Positions 50,668 to 62,790 are shown, counted from the first letter of the stretch. The stretch: DNA of 64,000 nucleotides from Candidatus Blautia intestinavium (GCA_019113745.1 DXGV01000051.1:51265-115264); one strand, 5' to 3'. Notes: generated from the sequence alone by a model not told the origin. Made by a program: numbers and translations.

Positions 50668-50727
50668 TATCTCAGCCCTCCTGTAATCACAAATAGGCTC
50701 TCCCTCATTAGCGATATTTTATGTCTC

Positions 50728-51105
50728 TTATTTTCTGCCAGAAAAGTCCGCAGCCGCTTTTATCCAATTCATGAACTCTTCGTCGATCTCCGAAATCTCT
50801 GAAATCAGAATATGATGCGTCCAGCGGTGAGGGTACGGCTCTGACACAATGTCGATCCTGGACGATTCTTCTTTATGATCCAATCCGAAGGTAACAACAA
50901 TATAACTCTTTGGACAGTCTTTTTTCTTTCTCACTCTGGCAAAAGAAACGCAGGAAAACATGTGTCTGTTATAAAAAGAAATCTGTGTTTTCTGAACTTT
51001 GATTTCTACATCCGGCACAAGTTCTTCAACGCGCTTTTCAAATTTTTCATACAGCGGCAGAGCTTCCGGCTGTTTATCAAAAAACTGCAGTACTTTTTCA
51101 TTCAT
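50728..51105 (-). CDS. DUF5655-like protein
   Basis: 125 residues, soluble. 'FFDKQPEALPLYEKFEKRVEELVPDVEIKVQKTQISFYNRHMFSCVSF' and 'PYPHRWTHHILI' match the DUF5655 pattern as I recall it. These proteins occur alone or fused to transporter-like domains; function unknown. GGGAGG precedes the ATG. Confidence 0.7.
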   Translation of the reverse strand: MNEKVLQFFDKQPEALPLYEKFEKRVEELVPDVEIKVQKTQISFYNRHMFSCVSFARVRKKKDCPKSYIVVTFGLDHKEESSRIDIVSEPYPHRWTHHILISEISEIDEEFMNWIKAAADFSGRK

Positions 51106-51160
51106 CTTCTATACCTCCCGTCACCTCAAAACCCACTTTAAAATATAGCTACAGAAACAC

Positions 51161-51262
51161 ATACGACATCCCAAAGCCCATCCGCCGCCTCTCATAATTA
51201 TATGTGCTTCTATTGTAGCATTAACGAAAGACAGATGCCATTACTTTTCCGGAGAGTTCTGC
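51161..51262 (-). pseudogene. Scar of a second alcohol dehydrogenase copy
   Basis: 51161-51186 matches 48036-48061 inside the dehydrogenase gene with one mismatch, and 51178-51262 matches the gene's upstream region (48387 onward) with few changes. The two blocks are joined at CCATCCGCC, a 9-mer present at both 48053-48061 and 48387-48395 in the intact copy, so 334 bp were lost by recombination between short direct repeats. The rest of the copy is gone. Confidence 0.7.
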
Positions 51263-51414
51263 GTCTGCTGCGTTTGAAAAATTAATTGACGGAAAATCCT
51301 GGAAATAGTAAGATAGGTTTGACAGAAATTCATCAAGATAAATCGGGGCTGCCGGACTGGTATGCCCTTTTTTCATAAAATTCAATAAACTGGTTGTCAG
51401 AAAGGAGAATCTAC
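51263..51414. other. Non-coding stretch before the DUF2284 gene
   Basis: With the scar this gives about 310 bp without an intact gene. A TTGACA occurs at 51319-51324 but no -10 sits at the right distance. I see no other structure. Confidence 0.35.
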
Positions 51415-51888
51415 ATGAATCTGATTCAGGAAGCTCTGTCCCTTGGTTTTGCCAACGCGGCAGTTATTGATGTGAAAGACCTGGTCTTTGTACTGGAATA
51501 CCGTAAATTCTGTGAGGAAAATCTCTGCGGTAACTATGGCCTTGTCCCCGCCTGCCCTCCCGCATGCGGTACGGCAGAGGAGATGCGGGAAAAGGCCCTC
51601 GCCTATAAAAAAGCTCTGGTGCTGCAGACGATCCTCACACAGTCCCAGGCAGATCCGGCTGTATTCAAAAAAGCCAAACATGAGCATAATATCCTTACGG
51701 AAAAAATGGCCGGCAGAATGGAAGCCGCAGGAACCGATGACCTGCTGATCATGAGCGCAGGTCCCTACAAGCGCCATTCCTGTATGTCTGCCTACGGAAT
51801 AGACGCTCAGAAAATGGCGGACGCCGCAGGCATGGTCTGCTGGGCGGACGACGGAAATACCCGGTTCTTCAGCCAGATTCTTTTCTGA
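51415..51888 (+). CDS. DUF2284-type metal-binding protein
   Basis: 157 residues from the ATG at 51415 (AAAGGAG ahead), seven codons inside the ORF-track start. Cysteines cluster as 'FCEENLCGNYGLVPACPPACG', the DUF2284 pattern thought to hold a metal or Fe-S centre, with a fourth group near 'KRHSCMSAYGIDAQKMAD'. Function unknown. It lies between the duplicated cassette and the copper module but has no operator shared with the latter. Confidence 0.75.
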   Translation: MNLIQEALSLGFANAAVIDVKDLVFVLEYRKFCEENLCGNYGLVPACPPACGTAEEMREKALAYKKALVLQTILTQSQADPAVFKKAKHEHNILTEKMAGRMEAAGTDDLLIMSAGPYKRHSCMSAYGIDAQKMADAAGMVCWADDGNTRFFSQILF

Positions 51889-51945
51889 ATCCTGATACAT
51901 CCGGCGTCGGCATACATAATTTCCGGAATATTATTTATTTTGCCC

Positions 51946-51974
51946 TTGACAAATACCCTGTGAGGGTATATATT
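51946..51974 (+). promoter_or_regulatory. Promoter of the copper operon
   Basis: TTGACA (51946-51951), 17 bp, TATATT (51969-51974). Confidence 0.8.
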
Positions 51975-52003
51975 AAAAGCATCAAAATACCCCATAAGGG
52001 TAT
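51953..52003. promoter_or_regulatory. Two CsoR operators
   Basis: ATACCCTGTGAGGGTAT (51953-51969) fills the promoter spacer and ATACCCCATAAGGGTAT (51987-52003) covers the start region. Both are 17-bp palindromes of the CsoR type (TACCC-N-GGGTA), 34 bp centre to centre. Confidence 0.8.
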
Positions 52004-52065
52004 ATCAAATGTACAGCAACATTATCTTTTATCATTAAATCTTAAAAATTCAGGGAGAAATGCTT

Positions 52066-52374
52066 ATGGAAAATAATAATGTCTGTCCGGGCTGTCAGAA
52101 AAAAACCATGCGTTCCGAGGAAGAACGCAAAAAACTGATCAACCGCCTGAAGCGGGTGGAAGGCCAGATCCGCGGGATCATCGGTATGCTGGAGAACGAC
52201 GCCTACTGTAATGATATTCTTATACAGTCTGCTGCCGTAAACGCGGCGGTAAACTCTTTTAACAAAGAACTTCTGGCAAGCCATATCCGTACCTGCGTGG
52301 CACGGGATATCCGCGAGGGAAAAGACGAAACCATCGACGAGCTGGTAACTACCCTGCAGAAACTGATGAAATAA
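52066..52374 (+). CDS. csoR: Copper-sensing repressor CsoR
   Basis: 102 residues from the ATG at 52066 (GGGAG ten bases ahead; an earlier ATG lies too close to it). Cu(I) ligands of the family are in place: Cys in 'NDAYCNDIL', then His and Cys in 'SHIRTCVARDI'. Helical DUF156 fold with 'RLKRVEGQIRGIIGMLE'. An extra N-terminal 'CPGCQKK' CxxC pair is not part of the core family. Apo-CsoR binds the two palindromes upstream; copper releases it. First gene of the copper operon. Confidence 0.92.
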   Translation: MENNNVCPGCQKKTMRSEEERKKLINRLKRVEGQIRGIIGMLENDAYCNDILIQSAAVNAAVNSFNKELLASHIRTCVARDIREGKDETIDELVTTLQKLMK

Positions 52375-52386
52375 GGAGGGATTTTT

Positions 52387-54972
52387 ATGGAACAATATAC
52401 AGTAACCGGGATGAGCTGCGCAGCCTGCAGCGCCCGGGTGGAAAAAGCCGTTTCCCATGTTCCGGGAGTTACTTCCTGTTCCGTCAGCCTTCTGACGAAC
52501 TCCATGGGCGTGGAGGGAACCGCTTCTCCCCAGGAGATCATCGCCGCTGTGGAACAGGCGGGCTATGGCGCTTCCGTAAAAGGAGCGGCGAACGAAACAT
52601 CCTCTTCTTCCGCAGCCGCCGAGGAGGCTCTGGCGGATCATGAGACGCCGGTTCTGAAGAGGCGCCTGATTGCATCCATCGGTTTTCTTATCGTACTGAT
52701 GTATTTCTCCATGGGACATATGATGTGGAACTGGCCGCTGCCCGCCTGGTTCGAGAACAACCATATCGCAGTGGGGCTGGTACAGCTTCTGCTGGCCGCC
52801 ATTGTGATGGTCATCAACCAGAAATTTTTTATCAGCGGTTTCAAATCTCTCTGGCACCGCGCTCCCAATATGGACACACTGGTTGCCATGGGATCCATGG
52901 CGTCCTTTGTCTGGAGCGTCTACGCGCTCTTCGCCATGACCGGAGCGCAGTTGGAGGGAAATTCAGACGCCGTGATGGAATATATGCATGAATTCTATTT
53001 TGAATCCGCGGCCATGATCCTGACGCTGATCACTGTAGGCAAGATGCTGGAGGCCCGCTCCAAGGGCAGGACCACAGACGCTCTGAAGAGTCTGATGAAA
53101 CTCGCCCCCAAAACCGCCGTAGTCCTCAGGAACGGTCAGGAATCTACAGTTCCCATCGACCAGGTGCATAAAGGAGATATTTTTCTGGTGCGCCCCGGCG
53201 AAAATATTCCGGTTGACGGCGTGATCCTGGAGGGAACGACTGCAGTCAATGAATCCGCCCTTACAGGCGAAAGCATCCCTGTAGACAAAACGGAAGGCGA
53301 TTCTGTCTCTGCGGCCACTGTCAATCAGTCCGGCTTCATTAAATGCGAGGCCACCCGTGTGGGCGAGGACACAACTCTTTCCCAGATCATCAAAATGGTC
53401 AGCGACGCGGCGGCCACCAAAGCGCCTATCGCCAAGATCGCGGACAGAGTGTCCGGCGTGTTTGTCCCCACAGTGATCATCATCGCCGTGATCACCACCA
53501 TCGTCTGGCTTCTTACCGGACAGACTTTTGCTTTTGCCCTGGCAAGAGGAATCTCCGTGCTGGTAATAAGCTGTCCCTGCGCTCTTGGTCTTGCCACTCC
53601 TGTGGCGATCATGGTCGGCAACGGAATGGGCGCCAAAAGCGGAATCCTTTTCAAAACAGCCGTTTCTCTGGAAGAGGCCGGAAGGATCCAGATCGTCGCC
53701 CTCGATAAAACCGGCACCATTACCAGCGGACAGCCTGAAGTGACGGATATTCTTCCGGCAGAAGGCGTAACAGAGAATGAACTTCTCTCTTTTGCCCTTG
53801 CTCTGGAAAAGAAAAGCGAGCATCCTCTTGCAAAAGCCATTTTAAGCCATGCAGAGAAACTTGGCCTTGAGGCCTGTGAGGTAACGGGATTCCAGGCGCT
53901 TCCCGGCAACGGACTCTCCGCTGTCCTGGAAGGCAAAACACTTCTGGGCGGCAGTATGAAATTTATCGGCGGCCAGGTACCGGTTCCCGCCGGACTGAAA
54001 ACAAAAGCAGAACAGCTTGCGGAAAACGGAAAGACGCCACTTCTCTTTGCCAGAGGCGGAAAACTTCTGGGTATCATAGCCGTGGCGGACGTTATTAAGG
54101 AAGACAGTCCCCGGGCAGTTCGGGAGCTTCAGAACATGGGTATCCGCGTCGTCATGCTCACCGGAGACAATGAGCGCACGGCAAAAGCCATCGGAGCCCA
54201 GGCCGGCGTGGACGAAGTGATTGCCGGCGTCCTGCCTGACGGTAAAGAAAGCGTAATCCGCTCCCTGAAAGAACAGGGACGCGTGGCTATGGTGGGAGAC
54301 GGCATCAACGACGCTCCCGCCCTTACAAGAGCAGACATCGGAATCGCCATCGGGGCCGGAACAGATATCGCTATCGACGCGGCGGACGTTGTTCTTATGA
54401 AAAGTCAGCTAAGCGATGTTCCCGCGGCTATCCGGCTCAGCCGGGCGACGCTGAGAAACATCCACGAGAATCTGTTCTGGGCGTTCTTCTACAACGTGAT
54501 CGGAATCCCTCTCGCCGCCGGCGTATGGATCCCCGTCTTTGGCTGGACACTGAATCCCATGTTCGGCGCGGCGGCAATGAGCCTGTCCAGCTTCTGCGTA
54601 GTCACAAACGCCCTGCGTCTGAATTTCTTTAAGATCCACGACGCCAGCCGGGATAAAAAAATCAAACCTGCCAGCCTGAAACCGCTGGCCGAAGCAAACG
54701 TAAACCAGGACGGCTCCTGCTCTGCCGCAGGTTCCTGTCCTTTAGAAAAGGAGGAAAATAATATGACAAAGACACTTACTGTAGAAGGAATGATGTGCCC
54801 TCACTGCGAGGCTCACGTAAAGAAAGCCCTCGAGGCCCTGGACGGCGTGGAGACCGCCACGGCAAGCCACGAAGCCGGAACCGCCGTAGTGACACTTTCC
54901 GGGGCTGTGGAGGACGACGTTTTGAAACAGGCGGTACAGGAAGCCGGATATACGGTAACAGGAATTCAATAA
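52387..54972 (+). CDS. copA: Copper-translocating P1B ATPase with C-terminal CopZ-like domain
   Basis: 861 residues. N-terminal heavy-metal domain '[13 protein letters not shown]' (1-70), membrane pairs, the '[13 protein letters not shown]' transport site (about 395), phosphorylated Asp in 'DKTGTIT' (about 440), 'SEHPLAKAI' and '[10 protein letters not shown]' (about 637). After the last helices and a linker rich in Ser/Gly/Cys, a second heavy-metal domain with '[15 protein letters not shown]' occupies 793-861. Exports Cu(I) from the cytoplasm. Stop-to-start gap from csoR is 12 bases. The C-terminal domain has its own ribosome binding site (separate entry). Confidence 0.94.
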   Translation: MEQYTVTGMSCAACSARVEKAVSHVPGVTSCSVSLLTNSMGVEGTASPQEIIAAVEQAGYGASVKGAANETSSSSAAAEEALADHETPVLKRRLIASIGFLIVLMYFSMGHMMWNWPLPAWFENNHIAVGLVQLLLAAIVMVINQKFFISGFKSLWHRAPNMDTLVAMGSMASFVWSVYALFAMTGAQLEGNSDAVMEYMHEFYFESAAMILTLITVGKMLEARSKGRTTDALKSLMKLAPKTAVVLRNGQESTVPIDQVHKGDIFLVRPGENIPVDGVILEGTTAVNESALTGESIPVDKTEGDSVSAATVNQSGFIKCEATRVGEDTTLSQIIKMVSDAAATKAPIAKIADRVSGVFVPTVIIIAVITTIVWLLTGQTFAFALARGISVLVISCPCALGLATPVAIMVGNGMGAKSGILFKTAVSLEEAGRIQIVALDKTGTITSGQPEVTDILPAEGVTENELLSFALALEKKSEHPLAKAILSHAEKLGLEACEVTGFQALPGNGLSAVLEGKTLLGGSMKFIGGQVPVPAGLKTKAEQLAENGKTPLLFARGGKLLGIIAVADVIKEDSPRAVRELQNMGIRVVMLTGDNERTAKAIGAQAGVDEVIAGVLPDGKESVIRSLKEQGRVAMVGDGINDAPALTRADIGIAIGAGTDIAIDAADVVLMKSQLSDVPAAIRLSRATLRNIHENLFWAFFYNVIGIPLAAGVWIPVFGWTLNPMFGAAAMSLSSFCVVTNALRLNFFKIHDASRDKKIKPASLKPLAEANVNQDGSCSAAGSCPLEKEENNMTKTLTVEGMMCPHCEAHVKKALEALDGVETATASHEAGTAVVTLSGAVEDDVLKQAVQEAGYTVTGIQ
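54763..54972 (+). CDS. Internal in-frame CopZ-like ORF within copA
   Basis: Inside the copA frame AGGAGG (54749-54754) stands eight bases ahead of an in-frame ATG at 54763. Translation from there gives a free 69-residue heavy-metal domain ('[15 protein letters not shown]'), the exact size of CopZ copper chaperones. The arrangement looks like a copA-copZ gene pair whose intervening stop has been lost, giving both a fusion and perhaps a free chaperone. Confidence 0.5.
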   Translation: MTKTLTVEGMMCPHCEAHVKKALEALDGVETATASHEAGTAVVTLSGAVEDDVLKQAVQEAGYTVTGIQ

Positions 54973-55071
54973 TCTGTTCTTTTCATGTACCTCCAGATTT
55001 CGCCGGATTTTAAATTAAAATTTTATAAAAGTTTAACAAAATTTATAAAAGTTTTTTGTTTAGTATTTTTC

Positions 55072-55100
55072 TGGACAAATACACCGGAATCTGGTATGAT
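55072..55100 (+). promoter_or_regulatory. Promoter of the beta-glucoside operon
   Basis: TGGACA (55072-55077), 17 bp, TATGAT (55095-55100). Confidence 0.65.
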
Positions 55101-55129
55101 GTCCACGGTTAAAAATGAATGAGCGGAAA

Positions 55130-55207
55130 GGCTTGTGACTGAAATATTTTTATCGTCAGGCAAGACCTATAGTCTGGGCGTTTATCTCTCGGATTATAGG
55201 TCTTTTT
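55130..55207 (+). promoter_or_regulatory. RAT antiterminator site 1 with overlapping terminator
   Basis: GGCTTGTGACTG ... CAGGCAAGACC (55130-55167) fits the ribonucleic antiterminator bound by LicT/BglG. Its 3' end overlaps the stem AAGACCTATA/TATAGGTCTT (55162-55204) plus T-run, so RAT and terminator are mutually exclusive. It lies ahead of the antiterminator gene. Confidence 0.85.
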
Positions 55208-55230
55208 ATATTTATCAGGAGGCTGCGGGA

Positions 55231-56097
55231 ATGAAAATCAATAAAATACTGAATAATAATCTTGTTTTGTCCAGAAACGATAAGAATGAGGAGATCATTG
55301 TAAAAGGTCTGGGAATTGGTTTTCATGCAAAACGCGGCGATACCATCGACGAAACTCTGATTGAAAAAATTTTTTATCCGGAAAATCACCAGAACAGCGT
55401 CCAGATCCAGCAGTATCTTCTGTCCATACCCGAGGAATATCTGGATTTTGTACAGAAATATGTGGATCAGATCAGGAAGGATGAACCGGATCTGCATCTG
55501 AACAACAGCATATATCTTTCTCTGAGCGATCATCTTATGGGAACTGTGGACCGTTTCCGGAAGGGGATCAGCCTGAAAAACGTCCTTCTTCTGGATATAC
55601 AGCAGCTTTACAAAAAGGAATACGAATACGGGCTGCATATGATCCGGGAGATCAGTCAGGCTTTCCAGGTGGATCTTCCGGTGGATGAGGCAGGTTTTAT
55701 CGCCCTGCACTTTGTAAACGCAGAGGAAGGACAGCAGAATAACGACAGCTATCAGATCGCTATGATCGTCAATCAGGTTCAGGAAATCGTCAAAAATTAT
55801 TTTTCCGAAATAACATTTAATGAATCAAGTCTTTATTATCAGAGATTTTTGACGCATTTAAAATATTTCGCCCAGCGATATCTTCACAAAGAGCTTCAGT
55901 ATGACGAGGATGAAAACCTCTTTCAGCTCGTCCAGGAACAGTGCCGGGAGGCATACGGATGTGTGAAGCTTATTTATCTGATGATGGAAGAAAAATACCA
56001 TTACGCCCTGAGCAAAGAGGAAATGACATATCTTTCCATTCATATTCAGACAAACGTGGACAAATCCCGGGCAGCCGCAAAAAAAGCGGAAAAATAA
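55231..56097 (+). CDS. licT: Transcription antiterminator, LicT/BglG family
   Basis: 288 residues from the ATG at 55231 (AGGAGG eight bases ahead); the earlier ORF-track start lies inside the RAT and terminator. The N-terminal CAT RNA-binding domain 'MKINKILNNNLVLSRNDKNEEIIVKGLGIGFHAKRGD' is followed by PRD1 (His in 'LSDHLMGTVDR') and PRD2 ('YLSIHIQTNV'), the phosphorylation sites that sense the sugar and PTS state. It binds the RAT RNAs here and ahead of the PTS gene. Confidence 0.93.
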   Translation: MKINKILNNNLVLSRNDKNEEIIVKGLGIGFHAKRGDTIDETLIEKIFYPENHQNSVQIQQYLLSIPEEYLDFVQKYVDQIRKDEPDLHLNNSIYLSLSDHLMGTVDRFRKGISLKNVLLLDIQQLYKKEYEYGLHMIREISQAFQVDLPVDEAGFIALHFVNAEEGQQNNDSYQIAMIVNQVQEIVKNYFSEITFNESSLYYQRFLTHLKYFAQRYLHKELQYDEDENLFQLVQEQCREAYGCVKLIYLMMEEKYHYALSKEEMTYLSIHIQTNVDKSRAAAKKAEK

Positions 56098-56118
56098 ATC
56101 ACATTAATCGTTTGTACT

Positions 56119-56186
56119 GGCTTGTGACCGATATGTACGGCCGGCATATTGGGCAAGACCTTTCAATAAAAAATATTATTTAAAGG
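56119..56186 (+). promoter_or_regulatory. RAT site 2 ahead of the PTS gene, with a Shine-Dalgarno-sequestering hairpin
   Basis: GGCTTGTGACCG ... GGGCAAGACC (56119-56160) is a second RAT. What follows is not a standard terminator: CCTTT (56159-56163) can pair with AAAGG (56182-56186), which is the Shine-Dalgarno of the PTS gene, with AT-rich inner pairing and no T-run. Antitermination here may free the ribosome binding site (inference). Confidence 0.55.
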
Positions 56187-56195
56187 AGAAAAGCC

Positions 56196-59544
<3,349 letters not shown>

Positions 59545-59562
59545 AACTTTATTTCTGAATTC

Positions 59563-59598
59563 AAACCCGCCGGATAGAGCAAAATCTGGCGGGTTTTT
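59563..59598 (+). terminator. Terminator of the beta-glucoside operon
   Basis: AAACCCGCCGGAT / ATCTGGCGGGTTTTT stem with one mismatch, ending in T residues. Confidence 0.85.
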
Positions 59599-59621
59599 CC
59601 GTCCAGTCAGTTGTTTCGTGA

Positions 59622-59649
59622 TTGACTTTGTTCATATTTCTGATATATT
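59622..59649 (+). promoter_or_regulatory. Promoter of the ClC gene
   Basis: TTGACT (59622-59627), 16 bp, TATATT (59644-59649). A TGCGC-N8-GCGCA hairpin follows in the leader. Confidence 0.6.
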
Positions 59650-59735
59650 GATTTTATGATACCAAAGAACTGGAACTGCGCTTTTTTTAGCGCATTGCCC
59701 TTTTTCATGCAAGCACCGGACAGTGAGGAGACAAC

Positions 59736-61022
59736 ATGGCTGAGAAAAAACATTCACGGGAACTGAAAGTAATTCATTATTATGGCAGACGGATATGGCG
59801 GGACGCCTCCAATCTGATGAAATGGCTTGTTCTTGCAATACTCACAGGCTGTCTTGCAGGCGGTGTCAGCAGCATTTTTGCCAGGGTTCTGAAAGCTGTC
59901 ACCGACTACCGCATGGAAAACCCCTTTATCTTTTTCTGCCTTCCTCTGTCCGGTATCCTGATCGTCTTTCTATACCAGAAGATCGGGCGGGAGGACAGGG
60001 GCACCAATCAGGTACTTTCTTCAATTCGTTCCCAGGACGATGTTCCTCTGCGCTCCGCCCCTTTGATTTTTGTTTCCACAGCGCTTACTCATCTTACCGG
60101 CGGCTCCGCCGGGCGCGAAGGCGCGGCTATTCAGTTGGGCGGAAGCATCGGCAATCAGATCGGAAGATGGCTCAGGCTGGACGATGAAGACAAACATGTG
60201 ATGGTTATGTGCGGTATGAGCGCGGCTTTTTCTGCAGTTTTCGGAACACCCATGGCGGCCGCTGTCTTTTCCATGGAAGTAGTCAGCGTGGGAGTCATGT
60301 ACTACGCCGCGCTTCTTCCCTGTGTAATTTCCTCTCTGGTGGCGTCAAAATTTGCCGCCGTCCTGGAAATCGAGCCGGAAAACTTTAATGTACTTCAGAT
60401 TCCTGAACTCTCTGTCATAACCGGGCTTAAGATGGCGGCTGTCGCCGTCTGCTGCGGCATTGTCAGCATATTCTTCTGCATGGCGCTCCACGGAATCAGC
60501 CAGCTATACGACCGTTATCTGAAAAACCTCTATCTCCGCGTTGCTGTTGCGGCCGTCGTGATCATCACAGTCACTCTTCTGCTTGGCACTGCGGATTATA
60601 TGGGAGCGGGAAATGAGCTGATCCAGAGAGCCATTGAAGAGGGTAAAGCCCGTCCTCTGGATTTCTTCTGGAAGCTGGTTCTGACCGCGCTTACCATGCG
60701 TGCCGGATTCCGGGGCGGAGAGATTGTACCGTCTCTCTGTATCGGCGCTACTCTGGGGTGTGTCCTAGGTCAGGCTGTGGGGCTTTACGCGCCCTTAAGC
60801 GCGGCTGCCGGAATGGTCGCTCTCTTCTGCGGAGTTACAAACTGCCCTATTACCTCTATCCTCATAGCGTTTGAGCTTTTCGGCTTTGAAGGAGTGTCCT
60901 ACTATCTCATCGCCATTTCCATAAGCTACGCTGTTTCCGGATATTATAGTCTTTATAAAGACCAGACGATCGTTTACTCAAAATACAAGGCAAAATACAT
61001 CAACCGGCATACCCATCCCTGA
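59736..61022 (+). CDS. ClC-family anion transporter, possible fluoride/proton antiporter
   Basis: 428 residues, ten or more helices. The selectivity loop 'GGSAGREGAAIQLGGSIGNQIGR' carries the GREG motif with the gating Glu. The N-terminal 'GSGIP' motif of chloride-selective ClCs is absent; 'GGVSSIFARVLKAV' occupies the region. Short length and the 'GREGxAIQ' form resemble the CLC-F group that expels fluoride. No fluoride riboswitch (crcB) is recognisable upstream, so chloride remains possible. Monocistronic. Confidence 0.8.
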   Translation: MAEKKHSRELKVIHYYGRRIWRDASNLMKWLVLAILTGCLAGGVSSIFARVLKAVTDYRMENPFIFFCLPLSGILIVFLYQKIGREDRGTNQVLSSIRSQDDVPLRSAPLIFVSTALTHLTGGSAGREGAAIQLGGSIGNQIGRWLRLDDEDKHVMVMCGMSAAFSAVFGTPMAAAVFSMEVVSVGVMYYAALLPCVISSLVASKFAAVLEIEPENFNVLQIPELSVITGLKMAAVAVCCGIVSIFFCMALHGISQLYDRYLKNLYLRVAVAAVVIITVTLLLGTADYMGAGNELIQRAIEEGKARPLDFFWKLVLTALTMRAGFRGGEIVPSLCIGATLGCVLGQAVGLYAPLSAAAGMVALFCGVTNCPITSILIAFELFGFEGVSYYLIAISISYAVSGYYSLYKDQTIVYSKYKAKYINRHTHP

Positions 61023-61127
61023 AAGCTGAAATATTCTGCACAGATATTACAAAAATCATCTGGAAAATTATACATAAATTTGCTTGTAGAATGCCCATAA
61101 TATGTTAAAATAGAAATATATTTTGGT

Positions 61128-61167
61128 AACTTTTCAGGGATCTGCCTCTCTTAAATCCGGAAAAGTT
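61128..61167 (+). promoter_or_regulatory. 5' leader hairpin of pyk
   Basis: AACTTTTC (61128-61135) pairs with GAAAAGTT (61160-61167), continued across an A/G mismatch by GGAT/ATCC. It lies between a likely promoter (TTGTAG-16-TAAAAT, near 61084-61111) and the pyk ribosome binding site, without blocking it and without a T-run. Confidence 0.45.
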
Positions 61168-61201
61168 ATCTATCTCGTAAAATATCAGGAGGAATCATAT
61201 A

Positions 61202-62626
61202 ATGCGCAAAACTAAGATAATTTGTACTTTGGGTCCGTCTACAGACAAAGAGGGAATCCTTGAGCAACTTGCCATTGAGGGCATGGACGTAGCAAGATTT
61301 AATTTCTCTCACGGTTCCCATGAAGAACAGAAGGGACGTCTTGACAGATTAATGGAAATCCGGAAACGTCTGAACAGACCTATCGCTGCGCTTCTTGATA
61401 CAAAGGGCCCTGAGATCCGTATCCGCGAATTTGCAGAAGGAAAGGTGACCCTGACAGAAGGTCAGGAATTTACTCTGACCCCGGAAGAAATACAGGGAAA
61501 TGAAAACATTGTGTCTGTTACCTACAAAGATCTGTACAAAGATGTGAAACCCGGCGACAGTATTCTTATAGACGACGGTCTGATCGGCATGGAAGTACAG
61601 AGTATCGAAGGACATGATATCCACTGTATCGTCAAAAACGGCGGCGTTGTTTCCAACAAAAAAGGCGTTAATCTTCCCGGCGTGGAAGTCAATATGCCTT
61701 TTATCAGCGAAAAGGACAGAGAAGATATCCTTTTCGGTATTGAGGAAGGCTTTGATTTCATCGCGGCATCCTTCACCAGAACTGCGGCGGACGTCAACGA
61801 AATCCGGAAAATCCTCAACGAAAACGGCGGCCGTGATCTGAACATTATTGCAAAAATCGAAAACCAGCAGGGCGTTGACAACATCGACAGCATTATTGAA
61901 GCTGCCGACGGCATCATGATCGCCCGCGGCGACATGGGTGTGGAAATCCCTCTGGAAGATGTTCCTGTGATCCAGAAAGAAATCATCAACAAAGTATACA
62001 ACGCAGGCAAACAGGTTATCACCGCCACACAGATGCTTGATTCCATGATCAAAAATCCACGTCCCACCCGTGCGGAGACAACAGACGTTGCCAACGCAAT
62101 TTATCAGGGTACAAGCGCCATCATGCTTTCCGGCGAGACGGCAGCCGGCAAATACCCTGTGGAAGCTCTCCGTACCATGGTAAAGATTGCCATCCGTACC
62201 GAAAGCGACGTTCCCTATAATCAGCAGTTCAGTATCCGCAACAAAGACCATGCCCCGGATATGACTACCGCCATTTCTCATGCAACCTGCATGACTGCCA
62301 TTGATCTTGGCGCGAAGGCCATCATTACAGTCAGCCGTTCCGGCAATACCGCACGGATGGTTTCCAAATACCGTCCAGGCTGTATGATCGTAGGATGTTC
62401 ACCGGAAGAGCATACCTGCAGACAGTTGAATATGTCCTGGGGAATCACCCCTGTTCTGATCAAGGAAGAATACAGCATGGAGATCCTTCTTCTCCACGCC
62501 ACAGAAGCAGCCGAAAGAGCCGGCTATGTGGAGAAAGGAGACATCGTTGTCCTCACCGCAGGCGTTCCTCTTGGCCGCTCCGGTAACACCAATCTTCTGA
62601 AGACGACTATCGTCGGAGAATACTAA
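61202..62626 (+). CDS. pyk: Pyruvate kinase
   Basis: 474 residues: TIM barrel with the inserted B domain and the C-terminal regulatory domain, no extra PEP-utiliser domain as seen in Bacillus. Key motifs: 'TKIICTLGPSTDKEG', 'ARFNFSHGSHEEQ', 'LLDTKGPEIR', 'IIAKIENQQGVDN', 'MIARGDMGVEIP' and 'TATQMLDSMIKNPRPTRAE'. Converts PEP and ADP to pyruvate and ATP, last step of glycolysis. AGGAGG precedes the ATG, and a terminator follows the stop. Confidence 0.96.
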   Translation: MRKTKIICTLGPSTDKEGILEQLAIEGMDVARFNFSHGSHEEQKGRLDRLMEIRKRLNRPIAALLDTKGPEIRIREFAEGKVTLTEGQEFTLTPEEIQGNENIVSVTYKDLYKDVKPGDSILIDDGLIGMEVQSIEGHDIHCIVKNGGVVSNKKGVNLPGVEVNMPFISEKDREDILFGIEEGFDFIAASFTRTAADVNEIRKILNENGGRDLNIIAKIENQQGVDNIDSIIEAADGIMIARGDMGVEIPLEDVPVIQKEIINKVYNAGKQVITATQMLDSMIKNPRPTRAETTDVANAIYQGTSAIMLSGETAAGKYPVEALRTMVKIAIRTESDVPYNQQFSIRNKDHAPDMTTAISHATCMTAIDLGAKAIITVSRSGNTARMVSKYRPGCMIVGCSPEEHTCRQLNMSWGITPVLIKEEYSMEILLLHATEAAERAGYVEKGDIVVLTAGVPLGRSGNTNLLKTTIVGEY

Positions 62627-62652
62627 AATCCAGATACTGACGGAATGAATCA

Positions 62653-62683
62653 GGCCGCTACGCAGAGATGCGTGGCGGCCTTT
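62653..62683 (+). terminator. Terminator after pyk
   Basis: GGCCGC-ACGC / GCGT-GCGGCC stem followed by TTT. Confidence 0.75.
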
Positions 62684-62742
62684 GGTACAGTAAGCGTATC
62701 AAGGGGGATTTTTTGTATATGGAAAAACATGGAAGAACGGCG

Positions 62743-62748
62743 TATAAT
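62743..62748 (+). promoter_or_regulatory. -10 element ahead of the repeat protein
   Basis: TATAAT at 62743-62748; the -35 region (TGGAAA at 62720) is weak. Confidence 0.45.
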
Positions 62749-62790
62749 ATAACTATTCATTACAGAATATCACAAGAAAGGAGTCATTCC

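Noticed and set aside
59650-59735. Possible fluoride riboswitch ahead of the ClC gene
   Set aside because: The conserved crcB motif features were searched for by eye and not found; only a simple hairpin is present.
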